Below are positions 35,423 to 43,840 of a stretch of 64,000 bases of DNA, in pieces. Location of the stretch: assembly GCF_001485535.1 (NCBI RefSeq), contig NZ_BCMZ01000001.1, forward strand, positions 248,001 to 312,000. The letters are read 5' to 3'. This DNA is from Halobacterium sp. CBA1132 (lineage in GTDB: Archaea; Halobacteriota; Halobacteria; Halobacteriales; Halobacteriaceae). The first letter of the stretch is position 1. Every line of letters begins with the position of its first letter. The translations under genes and the position numbers were made by a program. Below the pieces are notes generated by a model. That model had not been told where the DNA came from. It did not search any database and was given only the letters and a program-made list of their open reading frames with translations.

Positions 35423-36202
35423 ATGAGCACACAAGACGCAGTCGCGGCGCTGACACGGCTCGGTCTCTCGAACTACGAAGCCAAGGTGTTCGTCGCCCTC
35501 CAACGACTCGGCACCGGAACTACACAGGAGATCAGCGATATTTCGGAGGTGCCGCGCTCCCAAGTGTATGGCGCCGCGGACGACCTCGCCGAACGGGGCC
35601 TCGTGGAGGTCGTCACCGCTTCCCCGAAGGAGTACCGGCCGGTGAGTCTCGAGGCCGCCCGCCAGCAGTTGACCGACCGAATCGAGCGCGAGCGCGACCG
35701 AGCGTTCGAGAACCTCGAATCCCTCCGGGCCACGTCCCCGGACAGCGGGGGCAATCGTGCCGTCGCGACCGTCCGCGGGAGTCGGGCTATCGACGACCGC
35801 ATTGCGGAGCTCATCGCGACGGCGTCGTCGGAGGTTGTCTTCGTCGCGCCGGAGCCGGCATCGCTCACTGACGACATCGAAGCGGCGCTCCGGGAACGCG
35901 GGGCCGCCGGCGTCGCGGCAACGGTCGTCACGGCCGTCGAGTCCGAGCGCGAGCGCTTCGCCGACAGTCCGGTCGTCGTGATGGTAATGGGCGAGGACAA
36001 CCCCGCTGATTTCGCCGGGCGGGCGTTGATGGTCGACGAAGGGACGGTGTTGCTCTCGGTTGCGACCGACGACGCCGTCGGCGAGGAGGCCATGTGGACC
36101 GCCGAGAGCAGTATCGGCCGGATTCTCGCGGAGTTCATGGTGTCCGGTATCGACTCCGGCATGAACCGCGACGGTGGGCCATCCCCTCCGGATTCCAGTT
36201 AA
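35423..36202 (+). CDS. TrmB family transcriptional regulator
   Basis: The 259-aa protein starts with a winged-helix TrmB domain (ALTRLGLSNYEAKVFVALQRLGTGTTQEISDIS, PRSQVYGAADDLAERGLVEV), then a coiled-coil dimer helix (residues about 72-100) and a C-terminal domain with SSEVVFVAPEP and a phospholipase-D-like fold used by TrmB for ligand binding. It likely represses or activates the divergent MMPL gene and itself through the palindrome at 35327-35344. Its end overlaps the convergent hydrolase by 4 bp. Confidence 0.88.
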   Translation: MSTQDAVAALTRLGLSNYEAKVFVALQRLGTGTTQEISDISEVPRSQVYGAADDLAERGLVEVVTASPKEYRPVSLEAARQQLTDRIERERDRAFENLESLRATSPDSGGNRAVATVRGSRAIDDRIAELIATASSEVVFVAPEPASLTDDIEAALRERGAAGVAATVVTAVESERERFADSPVVVMVMGEDNPADFAGRALMVDEGTVLLSVATDDAVGEEAMWTAESSIGRILAEFMVSGIDSGMNRDGGPSPPDSS

Positions 36203-37032
36203 ACCGTCGCGAGGAACGCCCGGAGTTCCTCGGTTGCTCGCTCCCGCTCGTCCCAGAGGACGCAGTGACCGGCGCCGTCGATATGTACGATCTCTCCGTC
36301 GGGAAGGAGCGAGGCGGTCTCCCGTTCCCGCTCGCGCTCCGCCTCGTCTGCGTCGGCTTTCAGAATCAGCGTCGGCGCTTCGATATCGCCGTACGTCTCG
36401 GTGGGGTCGACGAACTCGGCCGCGGACACCCGGGCGAGTTCGGGACGCAGTCGGCGCCTGGCTTCGGCCACTCGGCGCGCGAGGTCGGGCTGTCCGCGCT
36501 CGGCGAGCTCCCGAAACATCGTGTCGGCTTCGAGGAGTTCCTCGACGCTCTGGGCTTGCCACTCCGCGATTTGCTCCTCGATGTTCCACCCGGGCCCCTC
36601 GTCTTCTTCTCCATCGTCGTCCCTGTCATGCATCCAGACGGGATCCTCAAGCACGACGGCACGGGGCCGCTCCGGTCGGCGGGCCGCGGCCTCCGCGACC
36701 GTGTCGGCGCCCATCGAGTGACCGAACAGGATGGGGATTTCGAGCGCGAGCGCGTCGAGCAACCCGTGCAGGTCCGCCGCGCGCTGGGGCGCACCGTACG
36801 CCCCGTCGGGCGCGTCGGAACGGCCGTGCCCGCGAGCGTCGTACAGCACGACGTCGAAGTCGTCCGCGAGTTCGCGGGCGAGGTCCAGCCGACAGTAGCC
36901 GTCGTCGGTGAAGCCGTGGGAGACGACGAACGGCGGGCCCGACCCACCACTGCGGCAGTAGTGTAATTCGATGCCGTTCGCCTCGACGAACCCCCGCTCC
37001 CACTCCTCCGGTGCTTTGGTACGTTGACTCAT
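36199..37032 (-). CDS. Alpha/beta hydrolase
   Basis: The 277-aa protein has the alpha/beta-hydrolase landmarks: oxyanion region VVSHGFTDDG, YDARGHGRSDAPDG, nucleophile elbow GHSMGAD (Ser near residue 111), the catalytic Asp in LILKADADE and the His in IDGAGHCVLWDE. A cap insertion rich in acid residues (HDRDDDGEEDEGPG) is seen. It could be an esterase, haloperoxidase-like or epoxide hydrolase-type enzyme; substrate not known. The ATG at 37032 has a TATA-like GCTATATAC near 37082-37090, and the 53-bp repeat copy B lies upstream of it. Confidence 0.85.
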   Translation of the reverse strand: MSQRTKAPEEWERGFVEANGIELHYCRSGGSGPPFVVSHGFTDDGYCRLDLARELADDFDVVLYDARGHGRSDAPDGAYGAPQRAADLHGLLDALALEIPILFGHSMGADTVAEAAARRPERPRAVVLEDPVWMHDRDDDGEEDEGPGWNIEEQIAEWQAQSVEELLEADTMFRELAERGQPDLARRVAEARRRLRPELARVSAAEFVDPTETYGDIEAPTLILKADADEAERERERETASLLPDGEIVHIDGAGHCVLWDERERATEELRAFLATV

Positions 37033-37118
37033 CTGGCTGAGTCCCTCGACCGGGGTGGAAAAATCATTCGGCGGTTCGGCCGTATATAGCCCACGTCTCG
37101 CTTGTACGTGGGAATGTA

Positions 37119-37171
37119 GCCCGCAACACGACCGGAGGAGTTTCTACTAGTAGGTTCAGTGAAAGTAGAAC
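37119..37171 (-). repeat. 53-bp element with ACTAGTAGG, copy B
   Basis: This is the partner of copy A, in the same orientation and upstream of the alpha/beta hydrolase promoter (30 bp before its TATA-like box). The two copies bracket a 7.4-kb block from crtB to the hydrolase. Copies differ at six positions, none in ACTAGTAGG or AGTAGAAC. Confidence 0.8.
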
Positions 37172-37269
37172 AGGGCTCGGCGGCGAGTGTGTCGCTCGTC
37201 TTCGAGCGCGTCATGTATCCGCGGTTCATCCTGGCGAAGCAGAGGACGGGTTCACAATAGATACATCGC

Positions 37270-37614
37270 TTAGACCCACGCGTCGAGTTCTTCCCGTCCG
37301 CCGAAACGCTCGGAATCGCCATAAGCGTCAACCATCGAAAGCAGACCGGACGCGACCTGATAGGCGGGCATCGTGTCGTCGTAGAGCAACACGACGCCCG
37401 CGTGCTCATCGGCGTCCAACCCGCCGAAGTCCTTCACGTCGCTCGTCACGATAATCAGATTCTGCTCCCGAGCGTACGGAAGTACATCCTGTTCGTCCTT
37501 CGCGCCCTGCCACAGCGCATCTCGAACGTGCTCGGTGTCGACGCCTTCCTTTTCGAGATAGTTTGCCGTCTTCGGATCGATGTTCTCGTCCAACAGAAAG
37601 CGCCACGCCGCCAT
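37270..37614 (-). CDS. DUF5615 family PIN-like toxin
   Basis: The 114-aa PIN-like protein starts MAAWRFLLDENIDPKTANYLEKEG and contains DVLPYAREQNLIIVTSDVKDFGGL, the usual DUF5615 landmarks, with Asp residues at the N-terminus (LLDEN) and in TSDVKDF for metal binding. It is predicted to be an RNase toxin. It starts 1 bp after the stop of the DUF433 gene, so the two are translated as a unit. A longer start at 37638 overlaps the antitoxin and is less likely. Confidence 0.82.
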   Translation of the reverse strand: MAAWRFLLDENIDPKTANYLEKEGVDTEHVRDALWQGAKDEQDVLPYAREQNLIIVTSDVKDFGGLDADEHAGVVLLYDDTMPAYQVASGLLSMVDAYGDSERFGGREELDAWV

Positions 37615-37615
37615 T

Positions 37616-37909
37616 TCAGGCTGTGTCGGGGTCCACACCCTCGGGGCGGTCTATCGTCTCCCGGAAGTCAGCCATCGCGTCCTCCCGGGTGTGCTCTACG
37701 TCACGCATCTCCCGGGGGTGGTCGTGGTAGTAGGCGAGCGCGTGGTACACGTCCGCCACGTCGAGGTCGTAGCGGTCGGCGACCGTCTCGGGGTCAATGT
37801 CGCGCTCCTCGACGAGGGCGTACACCTGCCGGACGCTGACCCGCCGGTCCCGAACGTGGGGTTCGTCCATGAGGTCTTCGGAGATGCGGCGGGTGTCGCC
37901 CTCGGACAT
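37616..37909 (-). CDS. DUF433 antitoxin-like protein
   Basis: The 97-aa protein has the DUF433 helix-turn-helix-like fold (VRDRRVSVRQVYALVEERDIDPETVADRYDLDVADVYHALAYY, landmarks VSVRQVYALV and VYHALAYY). DUF433 proteins pair with DUF5615 PIN-like toxins in many genomes. A TATA-like CTTTTACAG about 25 bp before the ATG indicates a leaderless promoter. It is likely an antitoxin and autorepressor. Confidence 0.82.
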   Translation of the reverse strand: MSEGDTRRISEDLMDEPHVRDRRVSVRQVYALVEERDIDPETVADRYDLDVADVYHALAYYHDHPREMRDVEHTREDAMADFRETIDRPEGVDPDTA

Positions 37910-38088
37910 ACGTGTTCGTTGCGTCCGAATCTGTAAAAGCGTGCCGCCGCTTTCGCACGGCGCAGGCTACGAGTGGAAACCTATGACTACTGTTATCGAC
38001 ACCACCTGTATCTAACGATTGGCTATCCGATTCTGTTAGTGACTGACGTTCAACAGGCTCACTTTGCCGGCATTCGACTCGGTACGTA

Positions 38089-39705
38089 ATGGCTGCTTCA
38101 TCCGAGCCGGCATCTGACCGATCACGGCGGATGACCAACTCGTTCCGCGTCGGAATTCAGATGTCTCGGATGCTGTATTCCGAGGAGCCAGTCAGTACCA
38201 TTATTGGGGACGTTCCCATTACGACCAATACCCTCGAAGATTCCTATCCAGAGTGGCACCCTGCGCCATATCCGTTTGAAGCAATGCTCCGGTTATTTCT
38301 CTACCGCGAGCTCACTGGCAACAGCTACGACGATATCTCAGAATCGTCTGAACTCGCTGCTGAGATCGGTCTCGATAGCATGCCGGACCCGTCCGTACTC
38401 TCTCGGACTTGGCGCGACCGATTTGATGAGGCTGTCCGTGAGTTCGTCGAGACCGCAGCACACTATGCAGTCAAAGAAAACCACGACCGAGGCTACGACG
38501 ACCCAGAAATCAGACCTAAAGAAGACATCATACAGGAAGAAGAATCGGAGCAGAACGAGACTGACGACGAGAAACACGAGGAGTTCACCGACGAACAGAT
38601 TTTCCGAACAACACGGTTAGCTCGCGAGCATGGGTTCGGGGCATTCGACTCGGGGCGCGCTCAGAACTCGTCCTACGATGATACGCAGTTCTTTGAACTC
38701 CAGACCTACATGGGGATGGTCGGGTGTGGAACGGCACAGGGCGCTGCTCGCTTCCAGCTCCAGCGTGGAGTCGAGTACGGCCCCCACGGCGACACCCATC
38801 TACGCACCGTCAAGCAATTCGATAGAGATGCCCTCATCGAAGGTTTTGACAGGGCAACAGAGCGATTGCTCTCCCAAATCGAATCAGAGGCGACGTTTCG
38901 ACGGCCCGTGACAGTTGCTATTGACATCACGACGATTCCCTACCACGGGGATGTAGAGGGAATGCCGATGGTGAGCGGGACGAAAGAAAAACATGAGCGA
39001 GCATTCAAATTCGCGACACTGTCGATTGTGGGTCGCAATGTCCCAATCATATTGGCTATCGAGCCTGTTCGGGAAAGTTCGAGTTGGGATGAGAATCCAT
39101 CAAACAAGGTTCACCGAGTCGTTCGTCGATTAATCCAGCGAGCCCAGGAGCATGTACCAATCGAGATGGTCCTCTGCGACCGCGAGTTCGATTCGATACA
39201 GACGTTTCAGACACTCTCGAACCTCGGAGTAGAGTATCTGATTCCGAAGCGGATTTCGAACCAGGAACGTGATGCGATCGATCAGATGGAGGAAGACGGG
39301 GTAAATGTCGCAGTTCAGCCGGGAACAATGCATACTGATAGTGGGTCTCATTCGATGCGGTTCCTGTACGTTCCATCGAATAGCGGTGACGGGACAGCAG
39401 TCTTCGCGACGAATCGAGTCGTGAAGCCAGCTGAGACAGAGATATTTTGTGATCGGTATCGTCAGCGATGGCAGATCGAGAATGAGTACAAGAGCATCAA
39501 GAACGATTTTCTGGCGAAGACGTCCTCAAGGGACTACCGTGTCCGATTGTTCTACTTCGTGTTCGCAGCGTTGCTCTACAATATTTGGCGGATAACGGAT
39601 GTTCTGTTGAAGGCTGGTGTGGATGGGGAGATGGAGTACGCACCAGAGATTCCGGCGGGGATGGTCGTGGAGATGGTGAGTGCTGCGTTAGTTCCCGTCG
39701 ATTAG
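38089..39705 (+). CDS. DDE transposase with YREK signature (IS4-type)
   Basis: The 538-aa protein shows an RNase H-like DDE core: first Asp in VAIDITTIPYHGD, second Asp in LCDREFDSIQTF and the Glu in YRQRWQIENEYKSIK, which matches the Y-x2-R-x3-E-x6-K signature of IS4-type transposases. The N-terminal part has YPEWHPAPYPFEAMLRLFLYREL. Codon use and GC content are lower than the neighbours, consistent with transfer. It looks intact. Terminal inverted repeats and target duplications could not be identified, so the boundaries of an IS element are not defined. Confidence 0.88.
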   Translation: MAASSEPASDRSRRMTNSFRVGIQMSRMLYSEEPVSTIIGDVPITTNTLEDSYPEWHPAPYPFEAMLRLFLYRELTGNSYDDISESSELAAEIGLDSMPDPSVLSRTWRDRFDEAVREFVETAAHYAVKENHDRGYDDPEIRPKEDIIQEEESEQNETDDEKHEEFTDEQIFRTTRLAREHGFGAFDSGRAQNSSYDDTQFFELQTYMGMVGCGTAQGAARFQLQRGVEYGPHGDTHLRTVKQFDRDALIEGFDRATERLLSQIESEATFRRPVTVAIDITTIPYHGDVEGMPMVSGTKEKHERAFKFATLSIVGRNVPIILAIEPVRESSSWDENPSNKVHRVVRRLIQRAQEHVPIEMVLCDREFDSIQTFQTLSNLGVEYLIPKRISNQERDAIDQMEEDGVNVAVQPGTMHTDSGSHSMRFLYVPSNSGDGTAVFATNRVVKPAETEIFCDRYRQRWQIENEYKSIKNDFLAKTSSRDYRVRLFYFVFAALLYNIWRITDVLLKAGVDGEMEYAPEIPAGMVVEMVSAALVPVD

Positions 39706-40001
39706 CGTGTAGAGATTGCACACTGGGCCCGCAAATCAGGAGTGGTAACACTACCAGAATGAGGGGAAATGACGGGACTTTCTGTCGGTCAAGTGTGATT
39801 TCGAGACTCGAATAGTAGACCGCTCGATTTTGCCCCCCTAAGCGAGGCTAAATTCCTCACAATACGACGGGAAATAAGGCATCCTCCGAAAGTGCGGATT
39901 TCGCCGGGGTCGCCTATTTACTATCTCGACATGCAGTTTATCACCGGTCGTCGTTCGGCGAGACGTAACGGTGAAACGCCGGCGCTGCCAACGTCTCCGT
40001 A
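39706..40001. other. Non-coding gap after the transposase
   Basis: The first 150 bp share the lower GC of the transposase gene and probably belong to the insertion. The rest carries possible ncsA promoter elements (CCTATTTACT near 39912 and CAGTTTATC near 39932). No gene is seen. Confidence 0.4.
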
Positions 40002-40964
40002 ATGGATTGCACCAAGTGCGACCGCGAGGCCGTGATGCACGCGGCGTACTCCGGCGCGCACCTCTGCGACCGCCACCTCTTCGAGAGCGTCGAACGCCGG
40101 GTGCGGCGCCGCATCCGCGATGACGACATGCTCCCCGACGACGCCACGCCCGAGAACCCCGAGACGTGGGTCATCGGGCTCTCCGGCGGGAAGGACAGCG
40201 TCGTCCTCACGGACATTCTCGAAGAGACGTTCGCCGAGGACCCCCGCGTGGAGTTGGTTGCGCTCACCATCCACGAGGGCATCGAGGGCTACCGCGACGA
40301 GAGCCTCGCCGCCTGCGAGGAGATCACGACCGACCGTGACATCCGCCACGAAGTCGTCGCGTACGCCGACGAGTTCGACCTGGAGATGGACGACGTCGCT
40401 GAGGACGACCCGCTGGACATGGCACCCTGCGCGTACTGCGGGGTGTTCCGCCGGGACATCCTCGCGCGGTACGCCGAAGAGCACGGCGCGGACAAACTCC
40501 TCACCGGGCACAACCTCGACGACGAGGCGGAGACCGCGCTCATGAACATCTTCGAGGGGAACGTCGAACAGGTCGCCAAGCACTTCGACGCCAGCCTCGG
40601 GCCGTTCGACGAACGCACACCCAAGGAGGACATGATTCCGCGCGCGAAGCCGCTGCGGGACGTCCCCGAGAAGGAGGTCGCGCTGTACGCCCAACTACGG
40701 GACCTGCCAGTCCACATGGCGGAGTGTCCGCACGCCAGCGAAGCGTTCCGCGGCGAGATTCAGGACCTCCTGTTGAAGTTAGAGGAGAATCATCCGGGGA
40801 CGCGCCACTCCATCATGGCCGGCTACGAGGAATTGGCGGGACTGGCCGCCGATCAGTACAGCGACGAAGACGCTGATGTCGGGGAATGCGAGGAGTGCGG
40901 GGCGCCGACGACGCGCGACCGCTGTCGGAAGTGCGCGCTCGTCGAAGCCGTCGACGCGGTCTGA
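40002..40964 (+). CDS. ncsA: tRNA 2-thiolation protein NcsA-like (TtuA/Ncs6 family)
   Basis: The 320-aa adenylating thiolase acts on wobble uridine 34 (or related sites) of tRNA with a ubiquitin-like sulfur carrier. It has an N-terminal zinc site (CTKCDREAVMHA...LCDRHL), the PP-loop LSGGKDSVV (near residue 60-68), a CAYCG motif for iron-sulfur binding, LTGHNLDDEAET, and a C-terminal zinc ribbon (CEECGAPTTRDRCRKC). All expected parts are there. It is convergent with ftsZ2. Confidence 0.92.
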   Translation: MDCTKCDREAVMHAAYSGAHLCDRHLFESVERRVRRRIRDDDMLPDDATPENPETWVIGLSGGKDSVVLTDILEETFAEDPRVELVALTIHEGIEGYRDESLAACEEITTDRDIRHEVVAYADEFDLEMDDVAEDDPLDMAPCAYCGVFRRDILARYAEEHGADKLLTGHNLDDEAETALMNIFEGNVEQVAKHFDASLGPFDERTPKEDMIPRAKPLRDVPEKEVALYAQLRDLPVHMAECPHASEAFRGEIQDLLLKLEENHPGTRHSIMAGYEELAGLAADQYSDEDADVGECEECGAPTTRDRCRKCALVEAVDAV

Positions 40965-41017
40965 GGGCGTGCGACACCTGTTGCTTCCCGGTCGCTGACC
41001 GCGAAAAAACTGGGCGG

Positions 41018-42208
41018 TTACCGGATGACGTCGAGGCCGTTGTTCTGCTCGACCTCTTCTTTGCCGCCGTCGGAGTGCGCGCCGAACTCGTTGCTCGTGC
41101 CGCTGTCGTCGACAGCGCGCTGCTTGGAGTCCGTGGACTCGACGTCCTGCAGTTCCTGACGGGACTTGTCCGCCTGCTTCTGTGTGCTCGGCCCGAGCAC
41201 CTGCGCGGACTGCACGCCGGTCATGATGGCCATGACACGGACTTTGCCCTTGTAATTCTCCTGAATGCGGGCGCCCCAGATGACGTTCGCGCTCGCGTCC
41301 AGCCGCTCGGTGATGTTGTCCGCGATGCCTTCGGCCTCTTTCAGCGTGAGGTCGGGGCCACCCGTGATGTGGACGAGGCCACCGCTCGCGCCGCGGTAGT
41401 CGACGTCCAGTAGCGGGTGGTTCATCGCGTCCTTGACCACTTCGTTGGTCTTGTTCTTGTCCTGGGTCTCGCCGACGAGCATCACCGCAACGCCGCCCTG
41501 ATTCATGATGGCGGTCATGTCGGCGTAGTCGAGGTTGATGAGGCTGGGCTGGGTAATCGTCTCCGAGATGCCCTTGACGGTCTCCGCGATGATCTGGTCC
41601 ATCACGGAGAACGCCTTCCCGATCGGGAGGTTCGGGACGTAGTCGAGCAGCCGGTTGTTGTCGAGGACGATGATGGAGTCTGCCTCCTCACGGAGCTTCT
41701 CCAGTCCTTCCTCGGCCTTGACGGTGCGGGCGCGCTCGACGTTGAACGGCGTCGACACCATGCCGACGACGATTGCGCCCTGTTCTTTAGCGATCTTGGA
41801 GACGACGGGCGCGGCGCCTGTGCCGGTGCCGCCGCCCATGCCGGCGGTCACGAACACGAGGTCCGCGTCACCGAGTACTTCCTTGATCGTGCCCTGCGCC
41901 ATCTCGGTGGCGCGCTCGCCCATCGAGGGGTCGCCACCGGCGCCGAGGCCGTTCGTCAGGGACTTCCCGACGAGAATCTTCGTGTCGGCCTCGATCATCT
42001 TCAGGTGCTGTTTGTCCGTGTTGATGGCCACGGTGTCGGCGCCTTCGACGCCGATGTTGTACAGGCGATTGACGGTGTTGTTGCCCGCGCCGCCCGCGCC
42101 CACGATGACGATGCGCGGGTCGCCGAACTCGTCGCCGTCGCTGTCGGCGTCCATCTCGCGCTGTTCGGCTTCGGCGTTGTCGAGGGCGTCCTGAACGATG
42201 TCCTGCAT
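41018..42208 (-). CDS. ftsZ2: Cell division protein FtsZ2
   Basis: The 396-aa tubulin-fold GTPase has [14 protein letters not shown], the T4 loop [14 protein letters not shown], and the T7 loop NLDYADM. The acidic N-terminal extension and the C-terminal tail ending NNGLDVIR are typical of haloarchaeal FtsZ2, which drives ring constriction with FtsZ1. It starts 2 bp after the stop of cdrS, so the pair is cotranscribed. The tail between residues 345 and 396 is polar and disordered. Confidence 0.95.
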   Translation of the reverse strand: MQDIVQDALDNAEAEQREMDADSDGDEFGDPRIVIVGAGGAGNNTVNRLYNIGVEGADTVAINTDKQHLKMIEADTKILVGKSLTNGLGAGGDPSMGERATEMAQGTIKEVLGDADLVFVTAGMGGGTGTGAAPVVSKIAKEQGAIVVGMVSTPFNVERARTVKAEEGLEKLREEADSIIVLDNNRLLDYVPNLPIGKAFSVMDQIIAETVKGISETITQPSLINLDYADMTAIMNQGGVAVMLVGETQDKNKTNEVVKDAMNHPLLDVDYRGASGGLVHITGGPDLTLKEAEGIADNITERLDASANVIWGARIQENYKGKVRVMAIMTGVQSAQVLGPSTQKQADKSRQELQDVESTDSKQRAVDDSGTSNEFGAHSDGGKEEVEQNNGLDVIR

Positions 42209-42210
42209 CG

Positions 42211-42378
42211 TTACACCTTCGCCCAGCTGTTCGTGCTGGTCTGTTCAGTTTGTTCGTCTATCATCTCACGGACCGCGGACCGAATCGCCTCGCTGCGATT
42301 CGGGAACTTGCCTCGTTCGACCATCTGTTCGACCTCGTCGATCTGCTGTTTCGGAATGCGGAGTGTCACACGCTCCAT
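42211..42378 (-). CDS. cdrS: Ribbon-helix-helix regulator CdrS
   Basis: This 55-aa protein is short and is read from the ATG at 42378: it starts [20 protein letters not shown] and ends TNSWAKV. It is a single ribbon-helix-helix DNA-binding domain. CdrS is known in Halobacterium and Haloferax as a regulator of cell division genes and is cotranscribed with ftsZ2, exactly as here. Upstream there are four GTAAGAC half-sites, suggesting autoregulation by CdrS or CdrL. Confidence 0.92.
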   Translation of the reverse strand: MERVTLRIPKQQIDEVEQMVERGKFPNRSEAIRSAVREMIDEQTEQTSTNSWAKV

Positions 42379-42397
42379 ATTTGGTATCCCCGTTGTG

Positions 42398-42556
42398 GTA
42401 AGACGGCCTTCAGCCGCGAGTGTGTCTTACAGAATCGTTTTGCAGGTCATAATCCCGCGCTGTCGTGCGATTCTGTGTAAGACAACCGTCTTACGTACAA
42501 CTACCCACAGCGTCTCAACGTATATAATTAACGGCGGATGTAAACAAGTGTCTTAC
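42398..42556. promoter_or_regulatory. Clustered GTAAGAC operators and TATA box before cdrS-ftsZ2
   Basis: The half-site GTAAGAC or its complement GTCTTAC occurs at 42398-42404, 42424-42430, 42477-42483, 42488-42494 and 42550-42556. The third and fourth form a palindrome with a 4-bp centre, and the first and second one with a 19-bp centre. The second and third are also flanked by AGAATCG and CGATTCT, which makes a larger inverted repeat. A minus-strand TATA box (TAATTATATA, 42521-42530) would start transcription near the tight palindrome, giving a leader of about 120 nt. Confidence 0.8.
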
Positions 42557-43068
42557 CGGTCGAGCGCGTCCGCCGACGCCGTCCGCCGCCCGCAGTGCGG
42601 ACAGAACGACCAGTCCGCTCGCACTTCGTCGCCGCACTCGCAGAACACGCGGCGAGTCGCCTTCTCCCCGCAGTTCGGACAGAACACGTGGTCGTCTGAC
42701 AGCGACTCGCCGCACTGCGCACAGCTCTGCTCGCTGCCGCGGTCGGCCGCACGACCACGGTCCTCCGCCCCTCTCCGCTCACGCTGCGGCGTGCGCTGGT
42801 CGCCGCGTCGTGGCTCCGCGCGCAGCCCCTCGGCGGCGTCGACCGTAATTCGGACGTTTACGTCGCGCTCGCGCCCTCGCGGGCCGAGTCGCCGCTCGAC
42901 GAGTTCGTCGACGCGCTCTGCGACGACGTCGTCGATGCTGTCGTCCACATCGGACTCGCCGTCGAGGTACGCCCGCAGCGCCGCGCGCATGACCTCGCTC
43001 TTCGACTCGTCGAGGTCGTCGACGGTCTCGACGAGGTCGTCGTCCGCGCGGAAGGTTATCTTCGACAT
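42553..43068 (-). CDS. cdrL: CdrL: ribbon-helix-helix protein with C-terminal zinc ribbons
   Basis: The 171-aa protein starts MSKITFRADDDLVETVDDLDESKSEVMRAALRAYL, a ribbon-helix-helix domain. After an acidic/Arg-rich linker it has zinc-ribbon motifs CAQCGESLSDDHVFCPNCG and CECGDEVRADWSFCPHCG. CdrL is the partner of CdrS and regulates the cdrS-ftsZ2 operon in related species. Its stop codon lies inside a GTCTTAC half-site. The start at 43068 is chosen to match the RHH opening. Confidence 0.9.
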   Translation of the reverse strand: MSKITFRADDDLVETVDDLDESKSEVMRAALRAYLDGESDVDDSIDDVVAERVDELVERRLGPRGRERDVNVRITVDAAEGLRAEPRRGDQRTPQRERRGAEDRGRAADRGSEQSCAQCGESLSDDHVFCPNCGEKATRRVFCECGDEVRADWSFCPHCGRRTASADALDR

Positions 43069-43188
43069 GCCCGTTCGACAACCACTACCACCTCCGGGGA
43101 CTTCAAGCCATCCCACGCGTCTGACGCCCGTCGTCCGTTTCCGAATGGTAACCCTTAAATCCGAACCACGGCGTACGAAAGAGTGTAT

Positions 43189-43262
43189 CCGCCCTTAGCT
43201 CAGACTGGTAGAGCAGTCGACTGTAGATCGACTTGCCCCCCGTTCAAATCGGGGAGGGCGGA
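43189..43262 (+). tRNA. tRNA-Tyr (GTA)
   Basis: The 74-nt gene has a 7-bp acceptor (CCGCCCT/AGGGCGG, discriminator A), D-arm with GCTCAGA...GGTAGAGC, anticodon stem TCGA... with loop CTGTAGA (anticodon GTA) and T-arm CCCCCGTTCAAATCGGGG. CCA is not encoded. A TATA-like CCTTAAAT lies about 35 bp upstream. Confidence 0.95.
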
Positions 43263-43354
43263 CTTTCTTCGAACATCCGACCGAGCCGATTTGAGCAGGT
43301 CAGTCGCAGTCCCGGACCGGCGTGAAGCGCCGCACGCCCGGAACGTCTGACCGA

Positions 43355-43377
43355 GTTCAAATCGGGGAGGGCGGACT
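43355..43377 (+). repeat. Displaced copy of the tRNA-Tyr 3' end (attachment-site-like)
   Basis: The 23 bp from the T-loop to just past the discriminator base of tRNA-Tyr (43242-43264) recur here without change. Nothing before the T-loop is repeated. That is the arrangement left when an integrative element uses a tRNA 3' end as its attachment site, but only about 90 bp lie between the copies, so any element is gone or was lost. Confidence 0.8.
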
Positions 43378-43460
43378 GGTTTTCGAGTTGATTCGTGGCC
43401 GACAGCGCACAGTGTCGTCTTCGCTCGGCTACCGTCGGCAGAACTCGTTCACTCGCCTCG

Positions 43461-43655
43461 CTAGCCGCTCGCGTTCGCCGTCGCGTTGCGGGCGCGGAGG
43501 CCCGTGTGGATGACCGGCGTCGTGAGGAAGACGGCCGCGACACCGAGGAGGGAGGGAACGAGGATGTCTCCGACGGGTGCGAGGAGGGCTGTCAGGGCGA
43601 ACGTGGCGACGAAGACGGCCCAGCCGCCACAGATGACACACGCTTCGTGTCGCAT
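43461..43655 (-). CDS. Small two-helix membrane protein
   Basis: The 64-aa protein starts MRHEACVICGGWAVFVATFALTAL and has two hydrophobic helices (about 10-28 and 33-48) with two Cys (CVIC) at the N-terminus. A TATA-like ATACTTATG about 27 bp before the ATG supports expression as a leaderless message. Function unknown. Confidence 0.6.
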   Translation of the reverse strand: MRHEACVICGGWAVFVATFALTALLAPVGDILVPSLLGVAAVFLTTPVIHTGLRARNATANASG

Positions 43656-43840
43656 ACCGCACTCACTTCACAGAAAACACATAAGTATCGAGTCGTGTTC
43701 TCACGCGCTGCAGTTCCGCTCGCGGACAGGGGCGGGGAACTCCACGTCCCGTACGCCGGCAGTGAATTCGTCCACGAACACATCGGAATTTTCGGTCGCT
43801 GTCCCGAAAATATTTCCCGAGCGACGCGGAAACACCGGAC

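Noticed and set aside
37910-39900. Terminal inverted repeats and target duplication of the transposase element
   Set aside because: I compared both flanks by eye and found only weak matches (around CATTCGACTC and TATTCGAGTC), not enough to define IS ends.
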